From: Gemmatimonadota bacterium | Lineage (GTDB): Bacteria; 4572-55; J002 | DNA length: 17,571 nucleotides | Reading direction: 5' to 3' | NCBI GenBank assembly: GCA_003697105.1 | Contig: RFFQ01000118.1 | Location: 1 to 17,571 of the forward strand | In this document: positions 8,805 through 16,130 of the stretch, one piece after another | Position numbering within the stretch: position 1 is the stretch's first letter | Layout of the letters: each line of letters starts with the position of its first letter | Notes under the pieces: generated by a model | What the model saw: the letters and a program-made list of their open reading frames with translations, nothing else | What the model was told of the DNA's origin: nothing | The model's database searches: none | Made by a program: the position numbers and the translations under genes

Positions 8805-10070
8805 CTACGTTTTACGTTCTTTTTTCTTTGCCGCCGGAAATAAGATGTTATTCAAAATCAGCCGGTAGCCGGGTGAATTTTTGTGTAAAGAGAGCCGTGT
8901 TGGAGGGTCACCGACCCGGTGCCGGTAATCTTCGGGGTCGTGCCCGCCGTAATATGTAAACGTGCCTTGTCCAAATTTGCCATGCAAATATTTAACCTCA
9001 TTCGCGCCTTCTACTTCCCCCATGATTGTCACGGATTTTTTGATAAATTCCTTATGAAAACTGGTGGTTTGTCCCAAAAAGCCATTGACCACATTCACAT
9101 GGCATTGGGTCAGCATGGTGGGTACCGGGTCATACTTTGCCGAGAATTCAAATAGGGTGAAGTAGTCCGCTTCCGCGCCACGAGCTTCCGCATAATTACT
9201 CGCATCAATATCCGAAAATTCATAGACCAGTGGATTGCTTTCCAGATGGAAATTTTCAAAGGCGAAACAGCGGGTATAATCCAATTTACTCTGGAAATTC
9301 GGATCAATGGGATCGCCATCAAATTCCGGGGCACAGATGTCCACACCGTAAGCTGCCAACGCGATCTCAAAGGTATCGGTTGCGGAACACATGGCGAATA
9401 AAAACCCCCCATTTGCCACATACGCTTTAATCGTTTCGGCAACCGCACTTTTGAGCTGGGAGACTTTAGAAAATCCCAATTTATGGGCAAGTTGTTCACT
9501 CTGCAAAACTTCCAACTGGTACCATTCCGCATTGCGGAAACTGGCGTAAAATTTACCATATTGGCCGGTAAAGTCCTCATGATGCAGATGTAACCAGTCA
9601 AAATCTTCTAACTTACCTTCCAGCACCTCTTCATCGTAAACCGTTTCATACGGAATATCGGCATATGTCAAGGCGAGGGTTACCGCATCATCCCACGGTT
9701 GTTTGTTGGGGGGCGTATAAATGGCGACTTCCGGTGGTTTTTCCAGTAGAACCCGCTCCATGTTTTCGCTTTCAATTTTGCTGTAGATTTGAGCCACTTC
9801 CGAACCGGAAACCGTGCTATAGGACACGCCCATTTCGATGGCTTTTTCCCGGAAACCGGGGAATTCATCCACTAAAAATGAACCGTTCCGGTAATTGAGC
9901 AACCATTCGACATTATAGCCTTCCTGAAGACACCAATAAGCCAATCCATACGCTTTTAGATGATCGGTTTGGGCTAAATCCATATAGACTAATGCCTTTG
10001 CCGAAACCGTAGAGGAAAGGGCAAAAATCAACGAGAGGAGTAGTGCTACGGATTTCCATTCATATCTCAT
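8805..10070 (-). CDS. Exported GATase-like protein of the family often annotated 'asparagine synthetase B'
   Basis: 421 residues with a clear Sec signal peptide (hydrophobic 8-20, cut after A24, VSA-KA). It is therefore periplasmic or secreted. Seen: KALVYMDLAQTDHLKAYGLAYW near the start, a His-rich loop WLHLHHEDF (H161, H163, H164), GGFLFAMCSATDTFE with C228, and GTFTYYGGHDPEDYRHR with H377. Known: exported proteins of this type are widespread in Bacteroidetes and carry an 'asparagine synthetase B' label. Neither the N-terminal Cys-2 glutaminase nor the ATP-pyrophosphatase domain of AsnB is present. The glycine-rich turn around C228 resembles the nucleophile elbow of class I glutamine amidotransferase-like folds, so an amidase or hydrolase is possible; this is inference. 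The ATG is 6 nt past the stop of the lipoprotein gene, whose last codons supply GGAGAG as ribosome site, so the two are likely coupled. Confidence 0.8.
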   Translation of the reverse strand: MRYEWKSVALLLSLIFALSSTVSAKALVYMDLAQTDHLKAYGLAYWCLQEGYNVEWLLNYRNGSFLVDEFPGFREKAIEMGVSYSTVSGSEVAQIYSKIESENMERVLLEKPPEVAIYTPPNKQPWDDAVTLALTYADIPYETVYDEEVLEGKLEDFDWLHLHHEDFTGQYGKFYASFRNAEWYQLEVLQSEQLAHKLGFSKVSQLKSAVAETIKAYVANGGFLFAMCSATDTFEIALAAYGVDICAPEFDGDPIDPNFQSKLDYTRCFAFENFHLESNPLVYEFSDIDASNYAEARGAEADYFTLFEFSAKYDPVPTMLTQCHVNVVNGFLGQTTSFHKEFIKKSVTIMGEVEGANEVKYLHGKFGQGTFTYYGGHDPEDYRHRVGDPPTRLSLHKNSPGYRLILNNILFPAAKKKERKT

Positions 10071-10076
10071 GTGGGG

Positions 10077-10424
10077 TTACTCTCCTTTGTTGTGTTCCAC
10101 TAAAATGATACCAAAACTTTTATCTAAAACCGTAAATCCAATCTTAATCTCACCGGTAACCGTGGCATGTTCACCCCGTTCTAACACCCGTCCTTGCGGG
10201 TTGACCCACAATTCTCCACCGGAATCATCACTAATTTTGTACAATCCCTTGCCGGTGAGTGGGATTGAGAATGTCTCCACCACAGTGCCGGAAATGGTCA
10301 CGGGTCGGCCGGTGTACGCTTGCGGGTCTTTTTCAATATCCCGTAATCGCACCTGACTATTTCCGCAACTCATCAACAGCATGGCAATTAAAATTCCGCT
10401 ACAAATGTTATTCATCATCGCCAT
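10077..10424 (-). CDS. Small OB-fold-like lipoprotein
   Basis: 115 residues. Seen: a short hydrophobic leader (ICSGILIAMLLMSC) ending in a lipobox LMSC with C20 as the lipidated residue, then one compact beta-rich domain: VRLRDIEKDPQAYTGRPVTI, ISGTVVET, GLYKISDDSGGELWV, GEHATVTGEIKIG, FGIILVEHN. This strand pattern (YxGRPVTISGTV then YxISDDSGxLWV) is typical of bacterial OB-fold domains that bind small ligands or peptides. Serine at +2 (N-terminal CSN...) fits outer-membrane sorting in many Gram-negatives. The ATG follows GGAGGG by 5 nt and overlaps the end of the RHH gene by 17 nt, so translation is probably coupled. The next gene is an exported protein, so both likely act in the envelope. 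The ligand is unknown. Confidence 0.8.
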   Translation of the reverse strand: MAMMNNICSGILIAMLLMSCGNSQVRLRDIEKDPQAYTGRPVTISGTVVETFSIPLTGKGLYKISDDSGGELWVNPQGRVLERGEHATVTGEIKIGFTVLDKSFGIILVEHNKGE

Positions 10425-10596
10425 AAGTTCCCTCCAAAATCATCCGGGCTTCCTTGGAGGTTAATAATTTTTTATTACGCCGGATGTAATTCTTGATCAG
10501 ATACGTGATCATCTCTTCCATGGTCATCTTTTTCATTTCCGATAGAACGATAAAATCTTCCTCCAGTTCATCGGGAATGTTGATAAACAACCGCAT
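10408..10596 (-). CDS. Small ribbon-helix-helix-like protein
   Basis: 62 residues. Seen: an initial strand RLFINIPDEL, then helix LEEDFIVLSEMKKM, a turn at TMEEM, and helix MITYLIKNYIRRN with a basic end. This is the length and pattern of MetJ/Arc/CopG-type RHH DNA-binding proteins. The tail (TSKEARMILEGTYGDDE) is acidic. It has a strong GAGGAGG before the ATG. It is the first gene after the predicted promoter and overlaps the next gene by 17 nt. Antitoxins often look like this, but the downstream gene is a lipoprotein, not a toxin, so an autoregulator of the operon fits better. DNA binding is inference. Confidence 0.75.
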   Translation of the reverse strand: MRLFINIPDELEEDFIVLSEMKKMTMEEMITYLIKNYIRRNKKLLTSKEARMILEGTYGDDE

Positions 10597-10659
10597 AATA
10601 CCCTCCTCAACAGGTTGGATAATGAAACTGCTGGACGTAGTTTGAATGCTGAGAATTCT

Positions 10660-10688
10660 AATTTAGCATACAACCCTCGTTTGTGCAA
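10660..10688 (-). promoter_or_regulatory. Predicted sigma70-type promoter of the eight-gene directon
   Basis: On the minus strand, TTGCAC (10683-10688) and TAAATT (10660-10665) are separated by exactly 17 nt. A TG one base before the -10 box (TGCTAAATT) gives an extended -10. The leader to the RHH ATG would be about 55-60 nt. No comparable site stands out in the short gaps further down the directon. Confidence 0.6.
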
Positions 10689-10718
10689 GCCAGAAAATTC
10701 CGGTTCCGTTGACTTTAC

Positions 10719-10760
10719 GAAAATGAAACCCTATGAGCGTTTCGGGTGTTCATAGGGTTT
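10719..10760 (-). terminator. Probable intrinsic terminator after the LRR lipoprotein gene
   Basis: An 11-bp perfect stem (AAACCCTATGA at 10726-10736, TCATAGGGTTT at 10750-10760) with a 13-nt loop lies 42 nt past the stop of the LRR gene. On the minus strand the stem ends in TTT and is followed by CATTTTCG, a broken and rather weak U tract. It separates the LRR gene from the promoter of the next directon. Confidence 0.65.
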
Positions 10761-10801
10761 ATCCTCGATGTTCTCCGGTGGGCAGCAACGGGATCATCAC
10801 T

Positions 10802-12346
10802 TTAGTTAAAGAAAATCTGGGTATGGGGCAGGCGTTTTTTCAGATCATGCTGGGTGGCAGATGAGACCGTGCCATTCCAGTCCAGATAAAGAATTTTAAG
10901 ATTTTTTAGGTTGGTAACTTCTTTCGGAACTCCATCGACCCCATTGACCTCCAGATGAAGAACTTCCAAATTTTGAAGTTGACCGAATGATGGTGGGATT
11001 TCCAACACACCATTTCCCTGCAAATTCAAATTGCGGAGATTGGTCAGTTGCCCCATCTCTGCCGGTAAGCTTACTAACGAATTTTGGGACAAATCTAAAT
11101 CCGTGAGATTCTGTAATTGACCAATGGACGCCGGAAGTGCCTCTAGCCCGTTGCCCGCCAGATTCAGTGACCGTAGATTTCTCAGATTGCCCAACGCCTC
11201 TGGAAAAACCCGCAGACCATTTCCCGAAAGGTCTAGTTTTTCCAAACCGTACAACTGACCCATTTCTGGAGGAAGATAGGTTAGCCCATTATGTGCCAGA
11301 TCAAGCCATTTTAAGTTTCGTAACTCACCGATACCGCAAGAGATTGCATTTAACGCATTGCTAGAGAGATCAAGCAGTACCAGATTATCCCAATATCGAA
11401 TCGCCGGCGGCAATGTTAATAGCTGATTTTCCGAGAGATCAAGACGTTCCAAGCTGTGCAACCGGCTTACCGGTGCCCACTGGGCAGGCGGACGTTGGCT
11501 TTTGATGTCGCTCATTATATCATTGGAGCTACAACAACTCCCGCCATAAGGTGCTATGCCAAAACAGAGTCCCGCACTCAACTTATCCGCAATGAGCCAG
11601 AGTTCGGTTTCCGTAAAGGTTAAATCTTCATAGGGTTGTCCCGTCAATTTTGCTTGTACTTTATCGACCAAATGGTTGGGTACTGCCCAGGGATCATCCG
11701 TTTCCAAACGTTCCATGATGATCTGAGCACCCGTTTCAGACATGGGTTCGTAGTCATGGGTTTCCCAATTCATCAAGCGAGGGAATAAATTTTTGAAGAA
11801 ATTCAGGCATCCCCCCACAATCCCCTTGTCCGGGGGACGTAACCGCATCCTGAGCTTACGAGCGGTATTGCCGGAGATCTTTTTTTGGTATCCCTGCGCT
11901 TTCAGCTTGTGGATTACCATCTCCACATCGGCACATCCCCGGTGCCAGCCCGTTGGATTATCGGCGCGGAGCACATCCATCACATCACCAATCAGCAGGC
12001 AGTCCAGCGCCGGAGGTTCCGAAAATAGTTTCTGACGAATTTCCTGCTTTTCAAACGCTTCAAAATCGGAAATCCGGGCAAACAGGGTATCCTCAATTTG
12101 AGGAAAGCGATAGGTTAACGTGGCTAAATTTGTAAGCTGGTTTCCCGACAGATCAAGCTCCGCAAGCTTGGAAAAATGATCAATATTCCCATCCAAGACC
12201 CCCAGCCCACAATTGCTTAAATCAATGACTGTCGCATCTGATGGAAAGCGCCCTAGATTACACCGATCTACACTTTGAGCACACCCCACAAGTAGCCCTA
12301 CCACCAAACCCAGTACCATTACTCTGGCACACCATCGTGACATCAT
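10802..12346 (-). CDS. Leucine-rich-repeat lipoprotein with split repeat region
   Basis: 514 residues from the chosen start. Seen: a lipoprotein signal peptide MMSRWCARVMVLG... ending in lipobox LVGC (C22); a short LRR stretch (about 35-75, with LAELDLSGNQLTNL); a 220-residue region without repeats (about 76-296), with eight Cys and a run CCSS; and nine consecutive 23-residue LRRs (about 296-502) of the pattern LxxLxxLDLSxNxLxxLPxxxGx. Known: such LRRs mediate protein-protein binding. The protein is probably anchored in the envelope; the residue after C22 is Ala, so no inner-membrane retention signal is seen. The frame stays open to 12544, but GGAGG lies 7 nt before the ATG at 12344-12346 and the lipoprotein signal starts there. 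It has its own promoter and terminator, and it abuts the broken end of the RND gene. Partner unknown. Confidence 0.88.
   Translation of the reverse strand: MMSRWCARVMVLGLVVGLLVGCAQSVDRCNLGRFPSDATVIDLSNCGLGVLDGNIDHFSKLAELDLSGNQLTNLATLTYRFPQIEDTLFARISDFEAFEKQEIRQKLFSEPPALDCLLIGDVMDVLRADNPTGWHRGCADVEMVIHKLKAQGYQKKISGNTARKLRMRLRPPDKGIVGGCLNFFKNLFPRLMNWETHDYEPMSETGAQIIMERLETDDPWAVPNHLVDKVQAKLTGQPYEDLTFTETELWLIADKLSAGLCFGIAPYGGSCCSSNDIMSDIKSQRPPAQWAPVSRLHSLERLDLSENQLLTLPPAIRYWDNLVLLDLSSNALNAISCGIGELRNLKWLDLAHNGLTYLPPEMGQLYGLEKLDLSGNGLRVFPEALGNLRNLRSLNLAGNGLEALPASIGQLQNLTDLDLSQNSLVSLPAEMGQLTNLRNLNLQGNGVLEIPPSFGQLQNLEVLHLEVNGVDGVPKEVTNLKNLKILYLDWNGTVSSATQHDLKKRLPHTQIFFN
10856..11461 (-). repeat. Coding repeat: nine 69-bp LRR units
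   Basis: Nine units of exactly 23 codons, each beginning LxxL and containing LDLSxNxL and usually LP. Examples are LRNLKWLDLAHNGL, LYGLEKLDLSGNGL and LRNLRSLNLAGNGL. Spacing is invariant with no insertions until the last unit, which degenerates after DWNG. The regular length suggests tandem duplication within the gene. Confidence 0.85.
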
Positions 12347-12407
12347 TCGTTTATCCTCCTTGGGAATTGCCCCTAAAACAGAATCGCTTAAAAGTATGAT
12401 TTTACAA

Positions 12408-12436
12408 ATTTTATCATAGATTATCGTTTTATTCAA
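12408..12436 (-). promoter_or_regulatory. Predicted sigma70-type promoter of the LRR lipoprotein gene
   Basis: On the minus strand, TTGAAT (12431-12436) and TAAAAT (12408-12413) are 17 nt apart. They sit in an AT-rich stretch, about 60 nt upstream of the chosen ATG at 12346. The promoter lies downstream of the alternative ATG at 12544, which supports the shorter protein. Confidence 0.6.
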
Positions 12437-12538
12437 CAAAAATATGACGGCTGCGGGATGGATTTCTGGAGGCGAACGCCTTCCCTGCCACCCACACGGA
12501 AATTGAAAAATATAGCAGAGGTAACGTAGTGAAAATAA

Positions 12539-14630
12539 AAACATTATGCCTTTGACCCGTCGGAAAGTGTGGAGGCGCGGGTCAACGGGTTTTTGTCCAA
12601 TTTAGGGCAAGGTGTGCTATTGGTCGGAATTGTTGTCTTGCTCTCGGTAGGGTTGCGGGCATCCATAATCGTGATGCTGGCAATTCCGCTTCCACTCATC
12701 ATCGGAATCGGCTTTGTGGATAAAGCCGGGTTTGGCTTACAGCAAATGTCGATTGTGGGGCTGGTGATCGCGCTCGGTTTATTGGTTGATAACGCGATTG
12801 TGGTAACCGAAAACGTGAGCCGTTTCCTGAAAAAGGGGCGCTCTCAAGTGGACACGGCAATGGAGGGCACCTCACAGATTGGCTGGGCGATTGTCAGTTC
12901 CACCGTGACGACTGTGCTGGCGTTCATCCCCATTATTTTCATGCCGGATGAAACCGGAGATTTCATTCGCGGTATGCCGGTGACGGTCGTCTTCACGTTG
13001 AGCGCGTCATTGTTGCTTGCCCTTACCCTGACGCCCTATTTGTCCAGCCGGATCCTAAAATATAAGGAAGGGCAACGGATAAGTCCGGTTCAACACCTGC
13101 TTAATTGGGTCATTGAAAAGCCTTACCGGGCAACGCTCCGGATCGCTTTGCGGCTCCCGTGGATGATTGTGGTATTCGCACTGATTACCTTTGCCGGCAG
13201 TTTGGCATTGTTCCCGCTGGTTGGCATTTCCTTTTTCCCGAAGGCGGAAAAACCCCAGTTCTACATCAACATTACCACCCCCAACGGATCGAGTTTAGAT
13301 AAAACGGATCACGTTGTGCAAGTGGTGGAGGCCGAACTGGCAAAAATGGATGAAATCAAGCACTGGTCGGCAAACATTGGGCGTAGTAACCCGCGAATTT
13401 ACTACGGACTCATCCCCAAACACAAAACCCCCACCCATGCCCAAATTTTTGTCGAATTGAAAAACCGGAAATTGGAACAATGGCACAGGCGGTAAACCAT
13501 TTACGCCAAAAATTCCAGGAGTACCCCGGCGCACAAATCGCCATCAAAGAGTTTGAACAAGGTCCGCCCGTGGAAGCACCCATTGAAATCCGTTTGATGG
13601 GTGACAACCTCCCCGAATTGACCCGCATCGCGAAAGATACGGAACGCATCTTCCGCAAAACGGCGGGAACGATCAATATCGATAACCCGTTGCGCACCTC
13701 CAAAACCGATTTACGGGTGAATATCAACCGGGAGAAAGCAGGACTATTGGGTGTCCCCCTGATTGACATTGATCGCACTGTCCGCATGGCGATTGCCGGT
13801 CTGCCAGTCGCCACCTACCGCGAACCAAAGGTGATGAACATCCGATTGTGATGCGCCTGCCATTTGTTGAAGGCGAACCGAAAATCGAAGATTTTAACCG
13901 TATTTATGTGCGTTCCATGACAGGAGCACAAATTCCGCTGAACCAACTGGCGAGCATTGAATTTAAAGCCAGCCCTAGCAAAATCGATCACCGAAATTTG
14001 GATCGGACAGTGTCCATCACCGCCGATGTGCAGGCGGGCTATTTGGTCGATGATGTCACCCGCGAGATTGTTACCCAATTGGAGGCGTACGAGTTTCCGC
14101 CGGGCACCCGATTTTCGGTCGGGGGGGTGGTGGAAACCCGCGAGGAATCTTTTGGCGGGATGGGGCAAGCCTCAATCATTGCCCTGATTGCTATTTTCGG
14201 CGTGTTGGTGCTTCAATTCCGGTCATTTCTTCAACCCCTGATCGTCTTTGCCGCGATTCCGTTGGCTGTTATTGGGTCGATCTTGGCGCTCTTCTTGACC
14301 GGTAACCAATTTTCGTTTATGGCGTTTGTCGGGTTGACCAGCTTAATTGGTATTGTGATCAATAACTCCATCATCCTGGTCGATTATACCAACCAATTAC
14401 GGGCGGAAGGTAAATCAATTCAAACGGTATTGAAAGAAGCCGGTGAGACCCGTTTCACACCGATCATCTTGACCACGGCGACCACCATTGGCGGCTTGCT
14501 ACCCTTGACCCTTAGCGGCGGGACTCTTTGGGCACCTCTCGGTTGGACTATCATCGGCGGTTTGATGATGTCCACATTTTTGACATTGATTGTCGTCCCT
14601 GTTTTGTATATTTTGATGACCCGTGAATGA
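12539..14630 (+). pseudogene. RND efflux pump permease (AcrB/HAE type), 5'-truncated and frameshifted
   Basis: Three overlapping frames together encode the last two thirds of an inner-membrane RND transporter. Part 1 (to about 13478) starts inside the protein at about the position of AcrB residue 310-315 (FDPSESVEARVNGF) and includes GLVIALGLLVDNAIVVTENV, where the AcrB Asp pair is Asp-Asn. Part 2 (about 13480-13830) includes KEFEQGPPVEAPIEIRL. Part 3 (about 13833-14630) includes DEHPIVMRLPFVEGE, the last membrane helices and a normal end (VVPVLYILMTRE). Each junction is repaired by adding one base: near 13476-13480 (restoring EQMAQAV) and in the AAAGG near 13828-13832 (restoring REPKGDEHP). 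No start codon or ribosome site fits, since homology begins right after an in-frame stop at 12536-12538. Two indels could be sequencing errors; the missing 5' third could not. Nonfunctional as it stands. Confidence 0.88.
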
Positions 14631-14673
14631 GTCGCACTTCCTCCCCGTAGCACATTCCATATGAGACCCTCTT

Positions 14674-15960
14674 ATGTCCCGAGCGATTGATTATACTGCC
14701 AAATTTGAGCACTTGCGACAGCAACCGCTTTTTCAAAAACTGGATACCGATCAGCAACAGGCATTGAAACGGATTGCTTTTGAATATCGATTGACTTTTC
14801 AGGAATTTCGGACATTGGTAGAAGCCAGCCGCGATTTGCGTATGTGGGGCGAACCTGACCTTGACCAGTGGTGGCGGGAGCAAGAGGCACAATCCTCCCT
14901 AAAAAAAGCGCAACTCAAAGTGTACCTATTCCAGCAGTTGCGGGAGTATTTGGATGCGTTAAAATCGAAACCCGCCCGTTATCCAGCCCACCCCCTCCCA
15001 CCTCCCCAACGGGAGCGCTCACGGTCGATCCGCCGGGAAGAGAGCGATAAAGCCATCATGGGTATGTGTCCGGTAGCCTCCCCGCAGACGGTCTGTTGCA
15101 ACCTGCGCACAATCGATGTTGTTGAAAATTGCCCTTTGGGTTGCAGTTATTGCATCATTCAGACGTTCTATCAGGAAAATATCCGATTTGACGCGGCGTT
15201 TGCGGAAAAATTAAAGCGGCTTGAGCTGGATCCGCACCGGTTTTACCATATCGGAACGGGACAATCTTCTGATTCGCTCCTGTGGGACAACCGGTATGGT
15301 GTTTTGGAAGCGATTTGCCAATTTGCGGCGGATCATCCCCATGTTTTGATGGAACTCAAAACCAAATCGGATCAAATCCGGTATATGCTGGAAAACGAAA
15401 TACCACCGAATGTTGTATGCAGTTGGTCGCTCAACACTCCAACGATTATCGAGAATGAAGAACACTTTACCGCCAGTTTGGAGCGCCGTCTGGCAGCCGC
15501 ACGTGCCGTAGCGGATAAGGGCATCCGGGTTGGGTTTCACTTCCACCCGATGATTCATTACGCCGGCTGGGAGGTGGAGTATCCGGCGGTTGCGCAACGA
15601 CTGATCGATCAGTTTCATCCGGCGGAGGTGGTCTTTATCTCGTTTGGGAGCTTGACCCTCATCAAGCCGGCAGTCAAGGCAATCCGGGAACAAGGAAACC
15701 CGACTAAAATCTTACAAACTCAGTTCAGCACCGACCCGCTGGGGAAACTGACCTATTCCGACGAGATAAAAATCGCGTTATTCCGTACGCTGTATCAGGC
15801 ATTTACGCCATGGCAGGAGGAGGTCTTTTTTTATCTTTGCATGGAAAAAGCATCGATTTGGAAGGCACTGTTCGGCACTGTATATGAATCCAACGAGCAG
15901 TTTGAGCAAGAATTTGGCAGACATACGTTGAAAAAAATAAAAGTATCATCTTTGATTTGA
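14674..15960 (+). CDS. SPL-family (spore photoproduct lyase-like) radical SAM protein
   Basis: 428 residues, cytoplasmic. Seen: a helical N-terminal extension (1-130, many Gln and Arg), then a radical SAM core with ENCPLGCSYCIIQTFYQ, i.e. CxxxCxxC at C153, C157 and C160 for the 4Fe-4S cluster that cleaves S-adenosylmethionine. Further on are HIGTGQSSDSLLWD (192-205), ELKTKSD (227-233), CSWSLNTPTIIENEEH (249-264), and GFHFHPMIHYAGWEVEY (287-303). These blocks match the SplB/COG1533 group that includes spore photoproduct lyase. However, no Cys sits about 44 residues after the cluster, where Bacillus SPL has its hydrogen donor (C141). Extra cysteines lie before the cluster (C132, C141, C142). 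So the substrate is open. The ATG has no clear Shine-Dalgarno. It starts 43 nt after the RND pseudogene and may once have been cotranscribed with it. Confidence 0.85.
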   Translation: MSRAIDYTAKFEHLRQQPLFQKLDTDQQQALKRIAFEYRLTFQEFRTLVEASRDLRMWGEPDLDQWWREQEAQSSLKKAQLKVYLFQQLREYLDALKSKPARYPAHPLPPPQRERSRSIRREESDKAIMGMCPVASPQTVCCNLRTIDVVENCPLGCSYCIIQTFYQENIRFDAAFAEKLKRLELDPHRFYHIGTGQSSDSLLWDNRYGVLEAICQFAADHPHVLMELKTKSDQIRYMLENEIPPNVVCSWSLNTPTIIENEEHFTASLERRLAAARAVADKGIRVGFHFHPMIHYAGWEVEYPAVAQRLIDQFHPAEVVFISFGSLTLIKPAVKAIREQGNPTKILQTQFSTDPLGKLTYSDEIKIALFRTLYQAFTPWQEEVFFYLCMEKASIWKALFGTVYESNEQFEQEFGRHTLKKIKVSSLI

Positions 15961-16056
15961 AGTCCCTTGACCGGAGACCGGATGGCGGCGAACATCGCAG
16001 TTCCTCAATATGAAGGTTCTCCCCCTTGAATGCTCCGGCGGTTTCCATCATTTCTA

Positions 16057-16085
16057 TTGACAACAGCCTCCTTTTTTGGTACAGT
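16057..16085 (+). promoter_or_regulatory. Predicted sigma70-type promoter of the Fe-S protein gene
   Basis: A consensus TTGACA (16057-16062), a 17-nt spacer and TACAGT (16080-16085). The start codon follows about 45 nt later, and AAGGAGG lies 4 nt before the ATG at 16131. This is the best promoter match in the window. Confidence 0.72.
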
Positions 16086-16130
16086 CTAATCATAGATGCT
16101 CTTATCCACAATTTATAAAAAGGAGGTTGC

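Noticed and set aside
8805-10070. Asparagine synthetase B
   Set aside because: There is no N-terminal Cys-2 glutaminase and no ATP-pyrophosphatase motif, and a signal peptide exports the protein.
10077-10596. Toxin-antitoxin pair
   Set aside because: The first protein is RHH-like, but the second has a lipobox and an OB-like domain and resembles no toxin family.
12347-12544. N-terminal extension of the LRR protein from the ATG at 12544
   Set aside because: The extension would place the lipoprotein signal in the middle of the protein, has no ribosome site and runs through the predicted promoter. GGAGG marks the ATG at 12346.
13480-14630. Two separate genes at 13480-13851 and 13848-14630
   Set aside because: Both are pieces of one RND permease. 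Conserved sequence runs across each junction when the frame is corrected.
15211-15693. Minus-strand open frame of 160 codons opposite the radical SAM gene
   Set aside because: It overlaps the most conserved part of the radical SAM gene, and its product shows no recognisable motifs.
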